Shown here: piece by piece, positions 38,001-48,589 of the stretch | Layout of the letters: each line of letters begins with the position of its first letter | Position numbering within the stretch: position 1 is the stretch's first letter | Source: Phoronis australis | Taxonomy: Eukaryota > Phoronida > Phoronidae | NCBI GenBank assembly: GCA_002633005.1 | Contig: NMRA01000787.1 | Span: 85,250-136,341 of the forward strand | Direction: 5' to 3' | Length of the DNA stretch: 51,092 bases | Translations under genes and position numbers: made by a program | The notes under the pieces: generated by a model | Seen by the model: only the letters and a program-made list of their open reading frames with translations | The model's database searches: none | What the model was told of the DNA's origin: nothing

Positions 38001-39868
38001 TCTAACTGTAGAACAGGTGCTTTCCTCAGACCTCCCAAGCTGCCAAATGTAGCGCTTGTCTTCACTATGAATGGCGTTGAGCTGCTGCCACTGCGAGACT
38101 TTAAGGCGTGGAATTCTTTGTCCAAATTTACCTCTAAGAACTGTGAAGGTTTTTGAGGTATATTTGGCTTAGAACTACATGTAACTGGTCTCTCGAATGC
38201 AGATAGAGTTTTAGAGGTTTCCATTTCACATGCTGGATGCACAAATTTATCGCCAACAACAACTGTACAGGGGAGTATGTCAGTAGTGGCTCCATGTGTT
38301 TCTGGGATCTGTGTGGACTCCAACTTTGACTTAACAACTGTAAAGTCTCTTAAATTAGTCATATTGGTCTGAAATGAAAAGACGAAATGTAGTAAATAGC
38401 CGGGTCTAAGAGTTTACTGTAGCTACTTTCAACCGAACACGTATGCTTGCACCTAATAAGAGACAGATTTTAACTTCAAACGGTGATAAATGCCATCGAA
38501 GATCTATCAAGCATTAGCACACACTTGGTTGCCACTGAAGTTTCTAACACTGCAGTCTTTGCTCTCAGTAGTCTTTAGCCGGTTGCATGAAACGGTCCCA
38601 ATTAGGGACTCGACTAAGTTCCCTAAATCTTTTGCCTACTTGCATTTTTGTTTACTCACAGATTTAATCTTTTTCTGTCATTTCATCTTTAAGATGATCT
38701 CCTCTTTGACTAAAGACATTTTCTAATAATATTACTACAAAGCGAGCCCTGGATTCAATGGAAAGAAATAGGGACTTAGTCCTTAGGTTAGATTTTTAGA
38801 ACATACAATGTCTTTCACTGTAGCTCGCCAATACAGAAGTTTTTTCGCCGTTCTCAATGTTGCCACTAGGTCATGTGCTAGCCACCCTGCTGCCCAAACT
38901 TTCAACGCTAACTTGTCATGAGAAACCATCCGGAGTTGACACATGGGGCAACTCCGGACAGTCTGGGCTCAACACAAAACCACAAATCTTTTCAGACTAT
39001 TACATTTTATTGCGCCACGGGATATGACGTCATACCACCTGCCACGCGCAGTGTTAAAAATGGCCAGTTACCAATTTTGGGAACTGAAAAAATTAAGGAA
39101 TGCTTGATAACGGGAGTATTTGTTCGATTTGGAAGGAATTAAAGACATCGACATCCTCCTCTGGTACGGTCCCTCTATGCACAACATATCGTTGATGTTT
39201 AAATAATCGGTGAGGCATAATTCACCGAAAAGCTTGCGGCGTATGAAGCACCTATAGGAGCTAAACCGTCTCTGTTGAGCCACTTAGGGACGGTGGTCAC
39301 TGACCAGACTCTGTAGTATACTATTGGGGATGATCAGAAGCTGAGGATGCCTGTGGTCTAGCCATGCAGACAGCACCACACTACCACCGTCTGAACTGGA
39401 CCAATAACGCGATTGGACTAGGGATTTATGGATTTCAGAACATTTTGAGTCATGTTATTGTCAGTTCTTGACGATAACTATGGATTGACAAAACATGGGC
39501 GCACCATCCATATGGGGGTTGGGGGAGGGGGGGTATAGCCCCACCTTTTTTCAGTGCTACAAAGTACGCCACGCATGGTCTATGAGCGCTGCACCACATG
39601 GGGGCTGTGGGGGGGGGGTTTGCTATAGCCCCCACTTTCTTTAGTGCTGCGCCGCCCATGTAAAATACGCAGGAGGACTACTAACTAATAACTAAGGTTG
39701 GTGAACCAAGAAGTGAATGATCTCACTACTCAATCTGGAGAGTGATCACAGTTGGACTTCGGCTAGGGTAGAAATTAGTCATCTGCAAAAAGGTTTTAAA
39801 CCCAAACTAACACTTATTAGCGGTATTAGTTACTTTACAAAGAAAACTGAGGGAAGTGTACTTACCAT
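35002..39868 (-). CDS. FBXO5/FBXO43: Emi-type F-box/ZBR protein, APC/C inhibitor (FBXO5/FBXO43 family), 5 exons, 465 aa
   Basis: Exons on the minus strand: 39868-39866 (ATG only), 38368-37470, 36846-36750, 36037-35882, 35244-35002. All are GT-AG, phases fit, 1398 nt with stop. Emi proteins block the anaphase-promoting complex to control mitotic entry or meiotic arrest. Seen: DSGFYELSS near residue 209 (a DSG-type phosphodegron candidate); conserved block LVGRKMGLLKVDILSEL followed by an F-box (LAYLSMEDLCR, then VNADWKAIV) split by an intron; a zinc-binding region with Cys399, 402, 417, 422, 427, 430, His435 and Cys440 in the IBR-like ZBR order; and a C-terminal Arg-Leu tail (NLKRL) like the APC/C-docking RL tail of Emi1. 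Length is close to human Emi1 (447 aa). It lies head-to-head with POLR2K, the same order as human FBXO43-POLR2K, so the Emi2 name may fit; a single pre-duplication Emi gene is equally possible. Confidence 0.93.
38915..38990 (-). repeat. interspersed repeat family R2, copy 2, with hairpin
   Basis: Perfect 9-bp stem CCGGAGTTG (38930-38938) and CAACTCCGG (38949-38957) with a 10-nt loop. In FBXO43-like intron 1. Confidence 0.6.
39183..39300 (-). repeat. interspersed repeat family R1, copy in FBXO43-like intron 1
   Basis: Reverse-strand copy: the CCGTCTCT...GGGACGG hairpin at about 39267-39294, then the R1 body with the GAGGCATAATTC and AAGCTT blocks. Confidence 0.6.
39494..39660. mobile_element. 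short G-rich MITE-like element
   Basis: About 167 bp with inverted ends CATGGGCGCAC and GCGCCGCCCATG. It holds two direct copies of a CATATGGGGG...TATAGCCCC...TTAGTGCT unit. In the promoter-proximal part of FBXO43-like intron 1. Confidence 0.55.
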
Positions 39869-39869
39869 T

Positions 39870-42516
39870 AGCGACCACACGTCTGAAGTTTGAGAGTTTC
39901 CTTTTCAAGTATTCGATTCTCTGTAATCTGTGCACTTCGAAATTGGAGGCAAAACTTCATTCAACCAATCAGAGTAAAGTCTCGCGTGTACTCTCACTTC
40001 CCGTCTGTCTGTTCAGTCCACGCTTTGGAAAGCTACCCTTTTGGAACGCAACTGGCAGTATTGCCACTGGTATTAAGCTATTTTACACCTTTTATCTAAT
40101 TTTCATTTTATACAGCTCCTGTCTCCGTTGCATTGATGGTTTCCCTGCTGTTTAGGTTTACGATCTCATGTTTTACTAATGGAACAGTGTTGTTTTGGTG
40201 ACGAGTCAGTTGACTAATCGTTTACAACGTCAATGATTCAGATGGGTATTCTAATCTAATCGACTTTAAACAGTTTCACTGCAGTGAATAGTAATTAATA
40301 ATATTTTTAGTAATTGTTATTCAGTACAAGCTTAGAGACAAATGGCAGTGGTCTGCTAAACCTGACTAAATGCTAAATGGGTAACCAGGCAGTGGTAACA
40401 ATGGGAATGTCTGCCGCTCGCTTCCATTTCTTGTTTTTCTGCTGAGTTTTCTTTTAGATTAAAATGGAACTGTTGATCGTGAATCTTTTTAAAAGTTATG
40501 CTCATTATGTAATCACAATCAAATTTATTCTTAAAATGTTCTTGTATGTATGTTAGGAGCAAATTTTCACTTAACAAGTGATATCAAACACTTCACTGGT
40601 CTCTGCAGTTCTGGGGATTCTAGTTTTCAGAATCCCCTCGTACACATGGAAAAACATGCATTCTTGTATTGTAGAGGTAAAAAATGGCACAATTAAGATT
40701 GATCAACATGTGCATCTTATACAAGAGTGTGTGTCTTTCTGAATGTATGAGACGGCTACTGTGTGCAGAAGCCTGAGTGTTTGATACCACTTACCTGGTA
40801 TGTTCCTTTGTGATTATATAAGCCCATGTAGTAACAATTATGTCTTACTTGGGGGTATTACCAACTGCCATGCTTAACCCTCTAGCATAATAGTTCCTAA
40901 GTCCGAGAACGACACAGTTACCCGATCGTCCATGTTTATACTATTGACTGTGGAGAATTTGATTAGTGCGAAGCGTTGGACAACTTGTGGAATGGTGTAG
41001 GGTGTTGTCACTACTTTAAACGCGGCTATCAAAATCTTACGAAACATGCTGAGGAACAGCGTGTAAGGAAAATGCTGCAAAATCCCTATGCCACTAGTAA
41101 TAAAAACTTGTCAGAATGGACGCGTACAACAAAATAACAGACGTAGAGGAATTGAAAGAATAACACAATCAGATGGAGTGTCAAAAACACAGAGAGACGC
41201 CTTTATATAAAGCGTCAAAGGCGTTGTTACAAGACAAATGGCAAGTCTGGGCAAAACGAATGGCTCCGTGTTACTTTAGAATCAACCACAAACCCTCGAA
41301 GTTAGATATGTATGTCAGAGAATATTTATAAGCTTTTGTTTTTTTTTATTCGTTAATACTAGAAAGGAAACAAGTGGTTGCTCTGCACTTGCGCCTTTAA
41401 AAAAGGGGTTCGTCGAAACTTAAAATACACGAAAAGTTGCAGAAGGGATAATGGATGGTTGCTAATCATCCACTGCCGCGAAAAATTTCTGAAGAATCTA
41501 ACTAAATGCTAAAATTCATAAAATAACAGTAATCCAAGACAAACTTGCAGTCTCCGGATCTTGCTTTTCCGTGACCTATGGCTCCCAGCCGGCAGATAGA
41601 AAAGCACACCAAAAGTGCCTGTCGAGCATGCCCCCGAATTTAGAGCCTTGAATAACCAGGGTTCCACAGAAAATTGCCACTTGTGAGTAATCGAAAGAAC
41701 TAAAATAATCCACTTGAAGGTCTCCTTCATGTCCACCTAGTCCCATCAGGTACGGAAGCAGAGTGCCACTAAATAGCAAGTACGCCAATGTAGTAAGAAT
41801 TACCTCTTACCGTACTATTGTACTAAAGGTGCTCCTAATGGTATGTCCGTTCAGTACAGTGGTCAACAGATGGAGTGTAGCTACTCGCACCAGCAAGTGT
41901 ACTCGGCTGCTGAAGGCCGCTAAATATTTATATTGTGGCCTAATTGGCCGTCACCGGCATATGGGCCGGGAAACCAATGTCTGCAATCTCCAAGATGAAC
42001 AACAATCGATGCCGACTGGGGGGGGCACAGTAGAAGGCTAGCGCAGCAGTGAGACTCGTCAAATACTGTTGTACTACACACAGGAAATGTGGGACCGGCT
42101 AACAACCTCACTATTTTATAGAGTGGAAACCGCGAGTGTTGTAGGAAAATGTTGAACTCCTATATTGTCCGACTTCCCTCACATTTCTAGGTAGAATTCC
42201 TAGTTTTTTAATTGGTTGTCAGATTAAACTCAGCAATTGCAAGTATCACAACCGCGATCTTAAGGAATGACTGAGACTAGTAAGAGTTAGATGATAACCA
42301 AGGGGCCACAGACTGAAAATATTTGTTACTGTTATGAGGTATGTTACTCACTCTGGGGCAGTTAGATGTGAACATTTGAAATTCACAACATTGAATTTAA
42401 CATTTAGCGCTGAGCTTCTCTGTGGACTAGTATGTATGTTAGATTGCTTAGAGTTCTGCAGAGGCAGTCTAGATGCATTTAACTTGTTGACAATGGCATG
42501 TTTTTTTCTGTTTTAG
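39870..42516. other. divergent interval between FBXO43-like gene and POLR2K
   Basis: Should contain both promoters and the untranslated first exon of POLR2K, which I could not place. Short frames at 40874-41080 and 41576-41788 (minus) are not recognised. Confidence 0.45.
39965..39969 (+). promoter_or_regulatory. CCAAT box near the FBXO43-like first exon
   Basis: AACCAATCAG about 95 bp upstream (on the minus strand) of the start ATG of the Emi gene, in the divergent interval shared with POLR2K. CCAAT boxes are common in cell-cycle and housekeeping promoters and act in either orientation. Weak evidence alone. Confidence 0.35.
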
Positions 42517-42532
42517 CTTGAATCGGCTAGAA

Positions 42533-45500
42533 ATGGATACACCTAAACAAGACCAACCTGTTAAGCAGCCCACTATGGTTTATATTTGTGGAGGTTTGTA
42601 GCAGATATTACAGGCTTCAGAGAACACTAGAGGGATAACATAAAACGTACAAGTCATGTAGTCATTTTAACCAATACACACTGAGTAATTTAAAGTGTTG
42701 GTGAACTCAATTTCGTCATAAATCATCAAGGTTTGTTGTCACAAAAACAATATTACACACTTAAAAAGTTTTTGCTGTGCAACAGAAAAAGATTATTTTC
42801 TTAGCCATGTTTATGTCATAGTTCATACTTGGTCTTCCATATTTCAGACTGCCATCAAGAAAATGAAATAAAAGCCAGGGATCCCATACGGTGTCGAGAG
42901 TGCGGGTACCGAATTATGTACAAGAAAAGAACAAAGAGGAGTATCCTTTTCAACAATTCAAAAGCCTTGTTTTAATATTAGTACAGGCCCAGAAATCAGT
43001 TTATCATTATATCTAGGTTCTCATTCATTTCCTTGGTCCATCCATAACTTCGCCGAGCATAAAATAGTTCTTGTGCAACACTCTATTGTTCGCCAGTAAA
43101 GCAAGGAGTCGAACTGAAATCAGAATCTGAAGCTCCAACCACTGAGCTCTGGTCGAATAGATACATAAAGCTAAGAACTTTGCTCTGGGTGGTAGTCAGG
43201 TAGCGAGGACGTCGGGCTCATTGTGCCAGTGCTTTTGAGTGTTCCAAAAAATATTTAATTCTGAGAATTGAATTGAAAAATGCTTGGCTAATTATCAAAC
43301 GGTTAAAGGCGAAGGCAACCTTTCTTCATGTCATTTTTAGCAAGAATAAGGTTCGTTGATTATCCCAGACATATTTTTCTCTTATTTACTGCTTTTCGTA
43401 ATTTAATTAATTACTCGTCATCTACTCCGGAAGTGACGTTTTGGGAGACAAGAATTTTGCGCCAATTTCTTTTCATATAGTCTGACTGTGAGAGCAGTCG
43501 AGTCGGTCATTGTTCTACCTCGGTTGTGATAAGTTCGGTCGTCGTTTGCTTTTGCTTACGAGTCAGACAACATGCTATGCTGTTGCCGGCACTGGGGTGT
43601 ACTCATCGTCTCATGTACAAAGGAAGAACTGTCCCACTTGCCCGAGTGTCCAGCGACACACTCCCACTGGAGGGTGATCTGAGCACCCAAACTGCTTACA
43701 TCCCACTGTGTGACTCCCTCGCCACACACCTGGCACCTTCCAAATAGCTCCAATACAAGTCCACAACAAAGTTATCAAACTTAGGCTCACCGATCTGTTC
43801 ATTAGATGACGAACTGTCCTCTTCACTGAGTGATGTCGAACTGGGCCTGTATTCACTCCCACTACATCGCTGCAGGGCTGCTTACAGGCTCTGGGCTAGA
43901 GACATCAGCACAGGGCGAATCAGTGCTAGTTCCCGGAATTGCATGCAATGAGGTACGTTCGGAGGCATGGGTGACAGTAGATGAAGTGCCTCCAGTCACT
44001 GTATATCGTGGCCACAGCTCGCGAGGCTTCTCGCTTCAACAATGCACTTCTCGGGGTTGGCGACAGGGCACTGCCGGGAATCAACAGCGAAGGTATGGTA
44101 CCCTTCTTCAGGCGTTGTTTCGCAGGGACCTTCATCAATTCAGCGTACATATCTGTCATAATCTGACGGCAGAAAATGCTTGCCACACACTCGGTAACCC
44201 TCCACTGCTTCGTAAGTTGTGTGGACGGGTAGCGCTGCGTTCTTCACATGAATGAGCTAGCCAAGTACGGCGAAGTGTGTCATCCTACGGAAAGCGACGC
44301 AAGGTAGGCCTACCCAAAGCGCGAGTGAGACGATAATGAGTACATCCCGTCACGCAGCAACAGCGTGGCATGTTGACTAACTTGTAAACAAAACTTTAGC
44401 AAACGACGACCGAACTTATCACAACTGAGGTAGAACAATGACTGACTCGACAGCTCTCACAGTCAGACTATAATGAAAAGAAATTGGCGCGAAACTCTTG
44501 CCTCCCAAAACGTCACTTCCGGAGTAGAGGACAAGACATTAATCAAATTACGAAAAGCTGTAATTAAGTGAAAAATGTGTCTGGGATAATCAACGAACCT
44601 TATTTTTGCTAAAAGTGACGTGAAAAAAGGTAGCCTTCGCCTTTAAAGCTTCTGTTAACCCATCTTCCATCTCAAAAATCTTTCATTTAGACCGCTGACA
44701 GCAATGAAATTGGTCTTTTGTTCTTTAGACAAAATGGAAGCGCATGTGGTTTTGAAAAACTATGACTACAGGAAAATCATGATAGACAACACAGTTTGTG
44801 ACAGTATGGCATAAAAACTGTTGTGTTTTCTGTCTAGTTTGCATGCGTTTTTGCCACATTTTCTGTTCAGTGTCATCTGCATGACTAAGCTTCATACAAA
44901 CGTGAAACTTACCGTTCATTTATAGCCAGCAGTCGCATTGTGGCCACATATGCATTGCTTATTGAATAGTGTAATCAAGGTCATCCAGGCTGGGTGCACT
45001 TGTCCACATGCAGACCTGTGTACCATATGCAAAAAATGCGGATTTGTATGGAAATCAAGCCTTCAGTACGCACGGCCAGGCAAAAATACGCAAATTCAGC
45101 AAATTCAAATTAAAGAGATCATTATTAATTGGCTTGTTTCTCAATAAATATGCCAATTTGTAGTCTAAACGGATGAGGAAGAAGATTTTGAAGTTAGAAA
45201 TTAAAAAAATATTGTAAAATCATTATTTTAGTCAAAAAGTTGAGCTACAAACTCAGAAAACTTGCTTCGTTTCAGTCTCGAAATAGCCTGATAATTGGCG
45301 AATCGCGAGGCCTCTTCTACCAGTATGTGTGTGTCACAGGCCTAACCGAGAAGCAACGACTTTTGTGATTTGTGGATTGCTTACTTCGTCTAATTCCGGC
45401 TATTTACAGCTGAATACGTATTGTTGACAAAATGGCAAAGCATGTGGTCGCATATTCCGTGCTGTGACGAAAGTAGCTTCTGAAAGAAGTGAACATCTTT

Positions 45501-46136
45501 TTTTGCCGCGTTATTCCAAAGAATTGCAATGTCTTTTTCAAGGGACCGAGGAATTTATACTGCAAGTAGTAATGCGTGTTGTTTTTTTGTGGACATGGTG
45601 ACTGCACTGACGTAGCATGTTGAGCTGACAATAATACTCGAGGCAGTTGAGCCTCGAGGTCTTTTCGCATGCAGTACGGTGGTACGTGTTCACAGACACT
45701 TGCAATGAATAATTGTTCAAAACTTTTGTGATTGGTTTAGAAAATATCGTCTGGTGCGAAACATTGTCCTGTGCAAATTCATCAACACATTTTTTTTTGG
45801 GGGGGGGCAATAGGTCATTTGAGAAACCAAAAGTCTGACAAAACAAGACAAAAGTCCACTAAAGAGGCAAGTATTTTTTTAGTTAGTGAAAGGTCCACTG
45901 TGAAAAATTCAACCCCCATCCATATTTTAGGGTAAATTTGGTCTCTACACGAAAATCTGCAAATTTACTGCAAAATCTGCAAATCTGGTGTTCAGAGTAC
46001 TCCAATGGAGTTTTGGTGGTACACAGGTCTGCATATGGAATACGTTTACATATATTTCCTAATGGTCCTGTAAATGTGTTCTTCTCTGTGTGCAATCCTT
46101 AACTAGTTTCCAGTGGTCGTATTTGATGCCCGGTAG
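42533..46136 (+). CDS. POLR2K: RNA polymerases I, II and III subunit RPABC4 (RPB12), 3 coding exons, 58 aa
   Basis: Small zinc-ribbon subunit shared by the three nuclear RNA polymerases. Exons: 42533-42593, 42848-42940, 46114-46136 (TAG); phases 1 and 1 fit, total 177 nt. Seen: start [13 protein letters not shown], zinc ligands Cys19-Cys22 (CGDC) and Cys36-Cys39 (CREC), basic YKKRTKR and the family end MVVFDAR. Length equals the human protein. The last coding exon has only 23 coding nt and lies after a 3.2-kb intron that holds a Kolobok-like element. A pyrimidine-rich acceptor at 42502-42516 just upstream of the ATG implies a separate 5' UTR exon, not located. Intron 2 uses donor GTATCC. An AATAAA lies 113 nt after the stop codon. 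Confidence 0.95.
43097..43160 (-). mobile_element. tRNA-like sequence, possible SINE head
   Basis: On the minus strand GAGCTCAGTGGTTGGAGC resembles a pol III A box and AGTTCGACTCC (43105-43115) a B box, about 25 nt apart. No complete cloverleaf was recognised, so a SINE or tRNA relic rather than a tRNA gene. Lies in POLR2K intron 2 beside the Kolobok-like element. Confidence 0.4.
43307..44642 (-). mobile_element. Kolobok-like DNA transposon B, fold-back form, in POLR2K intron 2
   Basis: A 1336-bp element with TTAA on both sides (43303-43306 and 44643-44646) and the same AGGCGAAGG ends as element A. Its inverted repeats are longer, about 310 bp, because both ends carry the THAP-side sequence, including two copies of the THAP start region. 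Interior sequence matches the middle of element A in reverse orientation. No intact ORF. Confidence 0.8.
43926..44371 (-). pseudogene. broken THAP-domain gene of element B
   Basis: Begins at ATG 44371 with [20 protein letters not shown], keeping the zinc Cys pair lost in element A. The frame then shifts; a later part reads [20 protein letters not shown], matching element A. A remnant. Confidence 0.65.
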
Positions 46137-46248
46137 CTGAGACGGACCAGAAACCATGAAGAGGATTGTTCATTCATTCATTTTTTACTGACATCTAGTG
46201 TAGTCTTCTGTCATTTTAAAGCTCCATCTTTCCACCACAAAGTCATGT

Positions 46249-46254
46249 AATAAA
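46249..46254 (+). terminator. poly(A) signal of POLR2K
   Basis: Canonical AATAAA 113 nt downstream of the TAG of POLR2K and before the repeat-rich region; likely cleavage site within the next 30 nt. Confidence 0.6.
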
Positions 46255-46279
46255 GCAACCTGTTTTGTTATTTGTATGT

Positions 46280-46640
46280 AATTTCATTATGCGCTCACAT
46301 TCATACATTCATGTGGGTGCATATTGCCCTCATCTCTCTCTGGATGTCCAACATATGCTGCCTCCTAAACCTCTTGCAGAATCATTGGCAGATGTGTACT
46401 ATAGAGCTCAAAACTGACAGCTGTGCCCCCTAGTGGCTATTTTACTTTTCTAGGTTTGCCTCAGTCTCTTCTTTGACAAATTTTCATGGAGTTTTGGCTG
46501 ATAGGTTTCTGTTGACGTGACTCTCCAAATGTCAGATATCTGATATATTCTTGTCACTCAATGGTCATTTTAAATATTTTTGAGGTCTTTTAAGTCCAAC
46601 TCTATATTCGCCAAACCACTGACATATTCTATTGTGGAAA
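46280..46640 (+). repeat. diverged monomer repeats (family R4)
   Basis: GTGGGTGCATATTGCCCTC, CATTGGCAGATGTGTACT and GTGCCCCCTAGTGGCTATTT blocks as in the intronic copies. Confidence 0.55.
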
Positions 46641-46653
46641 GGATGACATTTTT

Positions 46654-46683
46654 ATGCGTCCACATATTCATATGTGGACGCAT
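46654..46683. repeat. perfect 14-bp palindromic hairpin at head of an R4 repeat
   Basis: ATGCGTCCACATAT, loop TC, then ATATGTGGACGCAT; followed by TATGCCGTCATCTCC. Similar imperfect hairpins precede the R4 blocks at about 46290-46322 and 30113-30153. Confidence 0.7.
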
Positions 46684-47963
46684 TATGCCGTCATCTCCAT
46701 CCGTCCGCCCGGCCTCAGCGGCATTATCTCCAAAACGCCTTGACCTATGTTCATGAAATTTTGCACCACGTGTTCCTTCCGTTGATGGGACGGCATAGAC
46801 TTTATTCACGCAGCGGACATTAAACTCCAAAGCGAGGCTCACTGCGATAAACAAAGCGAAAGTAGACATTGCGTGAGTTAAATAGCCGGTCTTTCGAGTC
46901 CAACCTGGATATTGAATTTTTATGATGTGTCGACAATTAACCACAGAGATGTAGAAAATTACAAGAGAACAAGTTAAGGCGCCAAAGAGTTGTCTGACGA
47001 AAGGGTTTTATTTTTTTCGGAAAACTAGGTTCGAAATATGAAAAGTAAATATGACCAAATTGCGACGATCGTAGTGTTACGGATTAGGTATTATGCTGAA
47101 TGCAGGGTTACGTTTTTTCTTGTAAATTGTTGATCAAAATACTTTCTACGCGGACCAGGTCATCTGCTCGTATTGTTGACGAGTTGAAGACATATTCGAC
47201 AGTGGTGGCTGTCATGTGCAATTAGTCACATCTGGTTTAATTTGTTGATCAAGAATATTAACATCAAGCATAGCCTGATCCTATGCACTCACTGGGAATA
47301 ACAGTTGATTTGTCATTGATCTGAAAGAATAATTGATGTTATTAAATATATTTTTTATTAAAATAATAAACCAGGCTCGTAATTGAAAATAAAAATTATT
47401 TGACCATCAGTTCTTCTTTCTTGGTTGTAATAATTCTTACGTCTATTTCATGTGTTAGATTTCAAATATCAATCTGGACCAAGTTGAATTTTAAAATTAA
47501 AACATCTAATTCGTTCTTCCAAAACATAACCTCGTTTTCGAACTCAATTTCAGTTAACTGGATAATGCAATCATAGTTATCATGTTTCTGCAGGAACCTC
47601 GTTCATTCGAGGGGAAAGGTGCCAGTGCCTACTGAGAGGCGATTTTTTCGCCGAGTGAGGGTGGGAACAATCTACCTCCCGATCACCATCAATAGCATCC
47701 CCGCCCTGTTGCAAGCTCTCATAGGCTCTGTCTTAATTTAAAGTAGCCTTTTGTGCTCTTAAAAATTGTCACCTGTGTGGTTAAAGATGATTTGAACTCA
47801 GAGAGATTTTTCACTAGGGGAATTTTTATGCCTCGTGGGGGGAATTTCGTGTGATATTTCAATATTTTTGAGAGGGGAATAGGGCCGATATTGGGCCCCA
47901 AATTTGAGGGATTGAGGGCCCTGTTCTTTTTGGAAAGAAAAATTATAATGTTTCAACCCGTAG
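46684..47963. other. no gene seen
   Basis: Starts with the R4-type TATGCCGTCATCTCC tail, then unrecognised AT-rich DNA. A 124-codon minus-strand frame at 46570-46944 crosses repeats and is not supported. Confidence 0.45.
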
Positions 47964-48255
47964 CAGGGTCGGATCCATGATTTTGAGTTAGGGGGGCAGG
48001 GCACAGGAATAAGCTGCATTTCGGCAGATGCACGAGCCCGGCCTAAAATCTGGGGATGCAAAGGTCTTGAATTCTTGGGTTTGCGGACCTGTTAACTAAA
48101 AAAAAAACCGGTAAACGGGGTTCATTCAGCGCCTATGCGTTATTTATTCACCCCCCAAGACCCCTGGTTGCGGCACGTGTGCTAGTCAGCAATTCGCATC
48201 CGAAATCAAAAATGGGATCTGATACAATTTTAGGGGGGCATGCCCCCCCCAACTC
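47964..48255. mobile_element. hAT-like MITE, copy 2
   Basis: Same order of blocks as 11284-11539: CAGGGTCGGATCCATGATTT, GGGCACAGGAATAA, TTGGGTTTGCGGACC, GTGTGCTAGTCAGC, then a C-run. The right end is degraded, so the boundary is approximate. Confidence 0.6.
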
Positions 48256-48589
48256 TGATGAAAATACAGCCTGGCTGGCCCATTCTCCGGTCGTTACTAT
48301 GATGCTCTTGACAACTGACCGAGATGCGACAACATATGATCTAACTTTTCGAAAACATTTGTTTTACACAGACATATTTGGCTTCGTCGCGGCGTATGGC
48401 AACGACCCAACGTTTCCGAATCTCAAAGTCTTTAGAGATTGTAAAGCAGACGGTTGCGTGTCCGTATTTTTTCTAGCCGTTTGCGGAACAACACGGACTG
48501 AAACTCAGCCTCCTATGCCGATAAGCTAACAGAGCTATCGTAGCGAGCCTCGTTTTGGAACGCGCCTCCTGTCGGCGTGAATAGGGTCT

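Noticed and set aside
41576-42041. Open frames on both strands upstream of POLR2K
   Set aside because: No recognisable domain or splice support; treated as noncoding.
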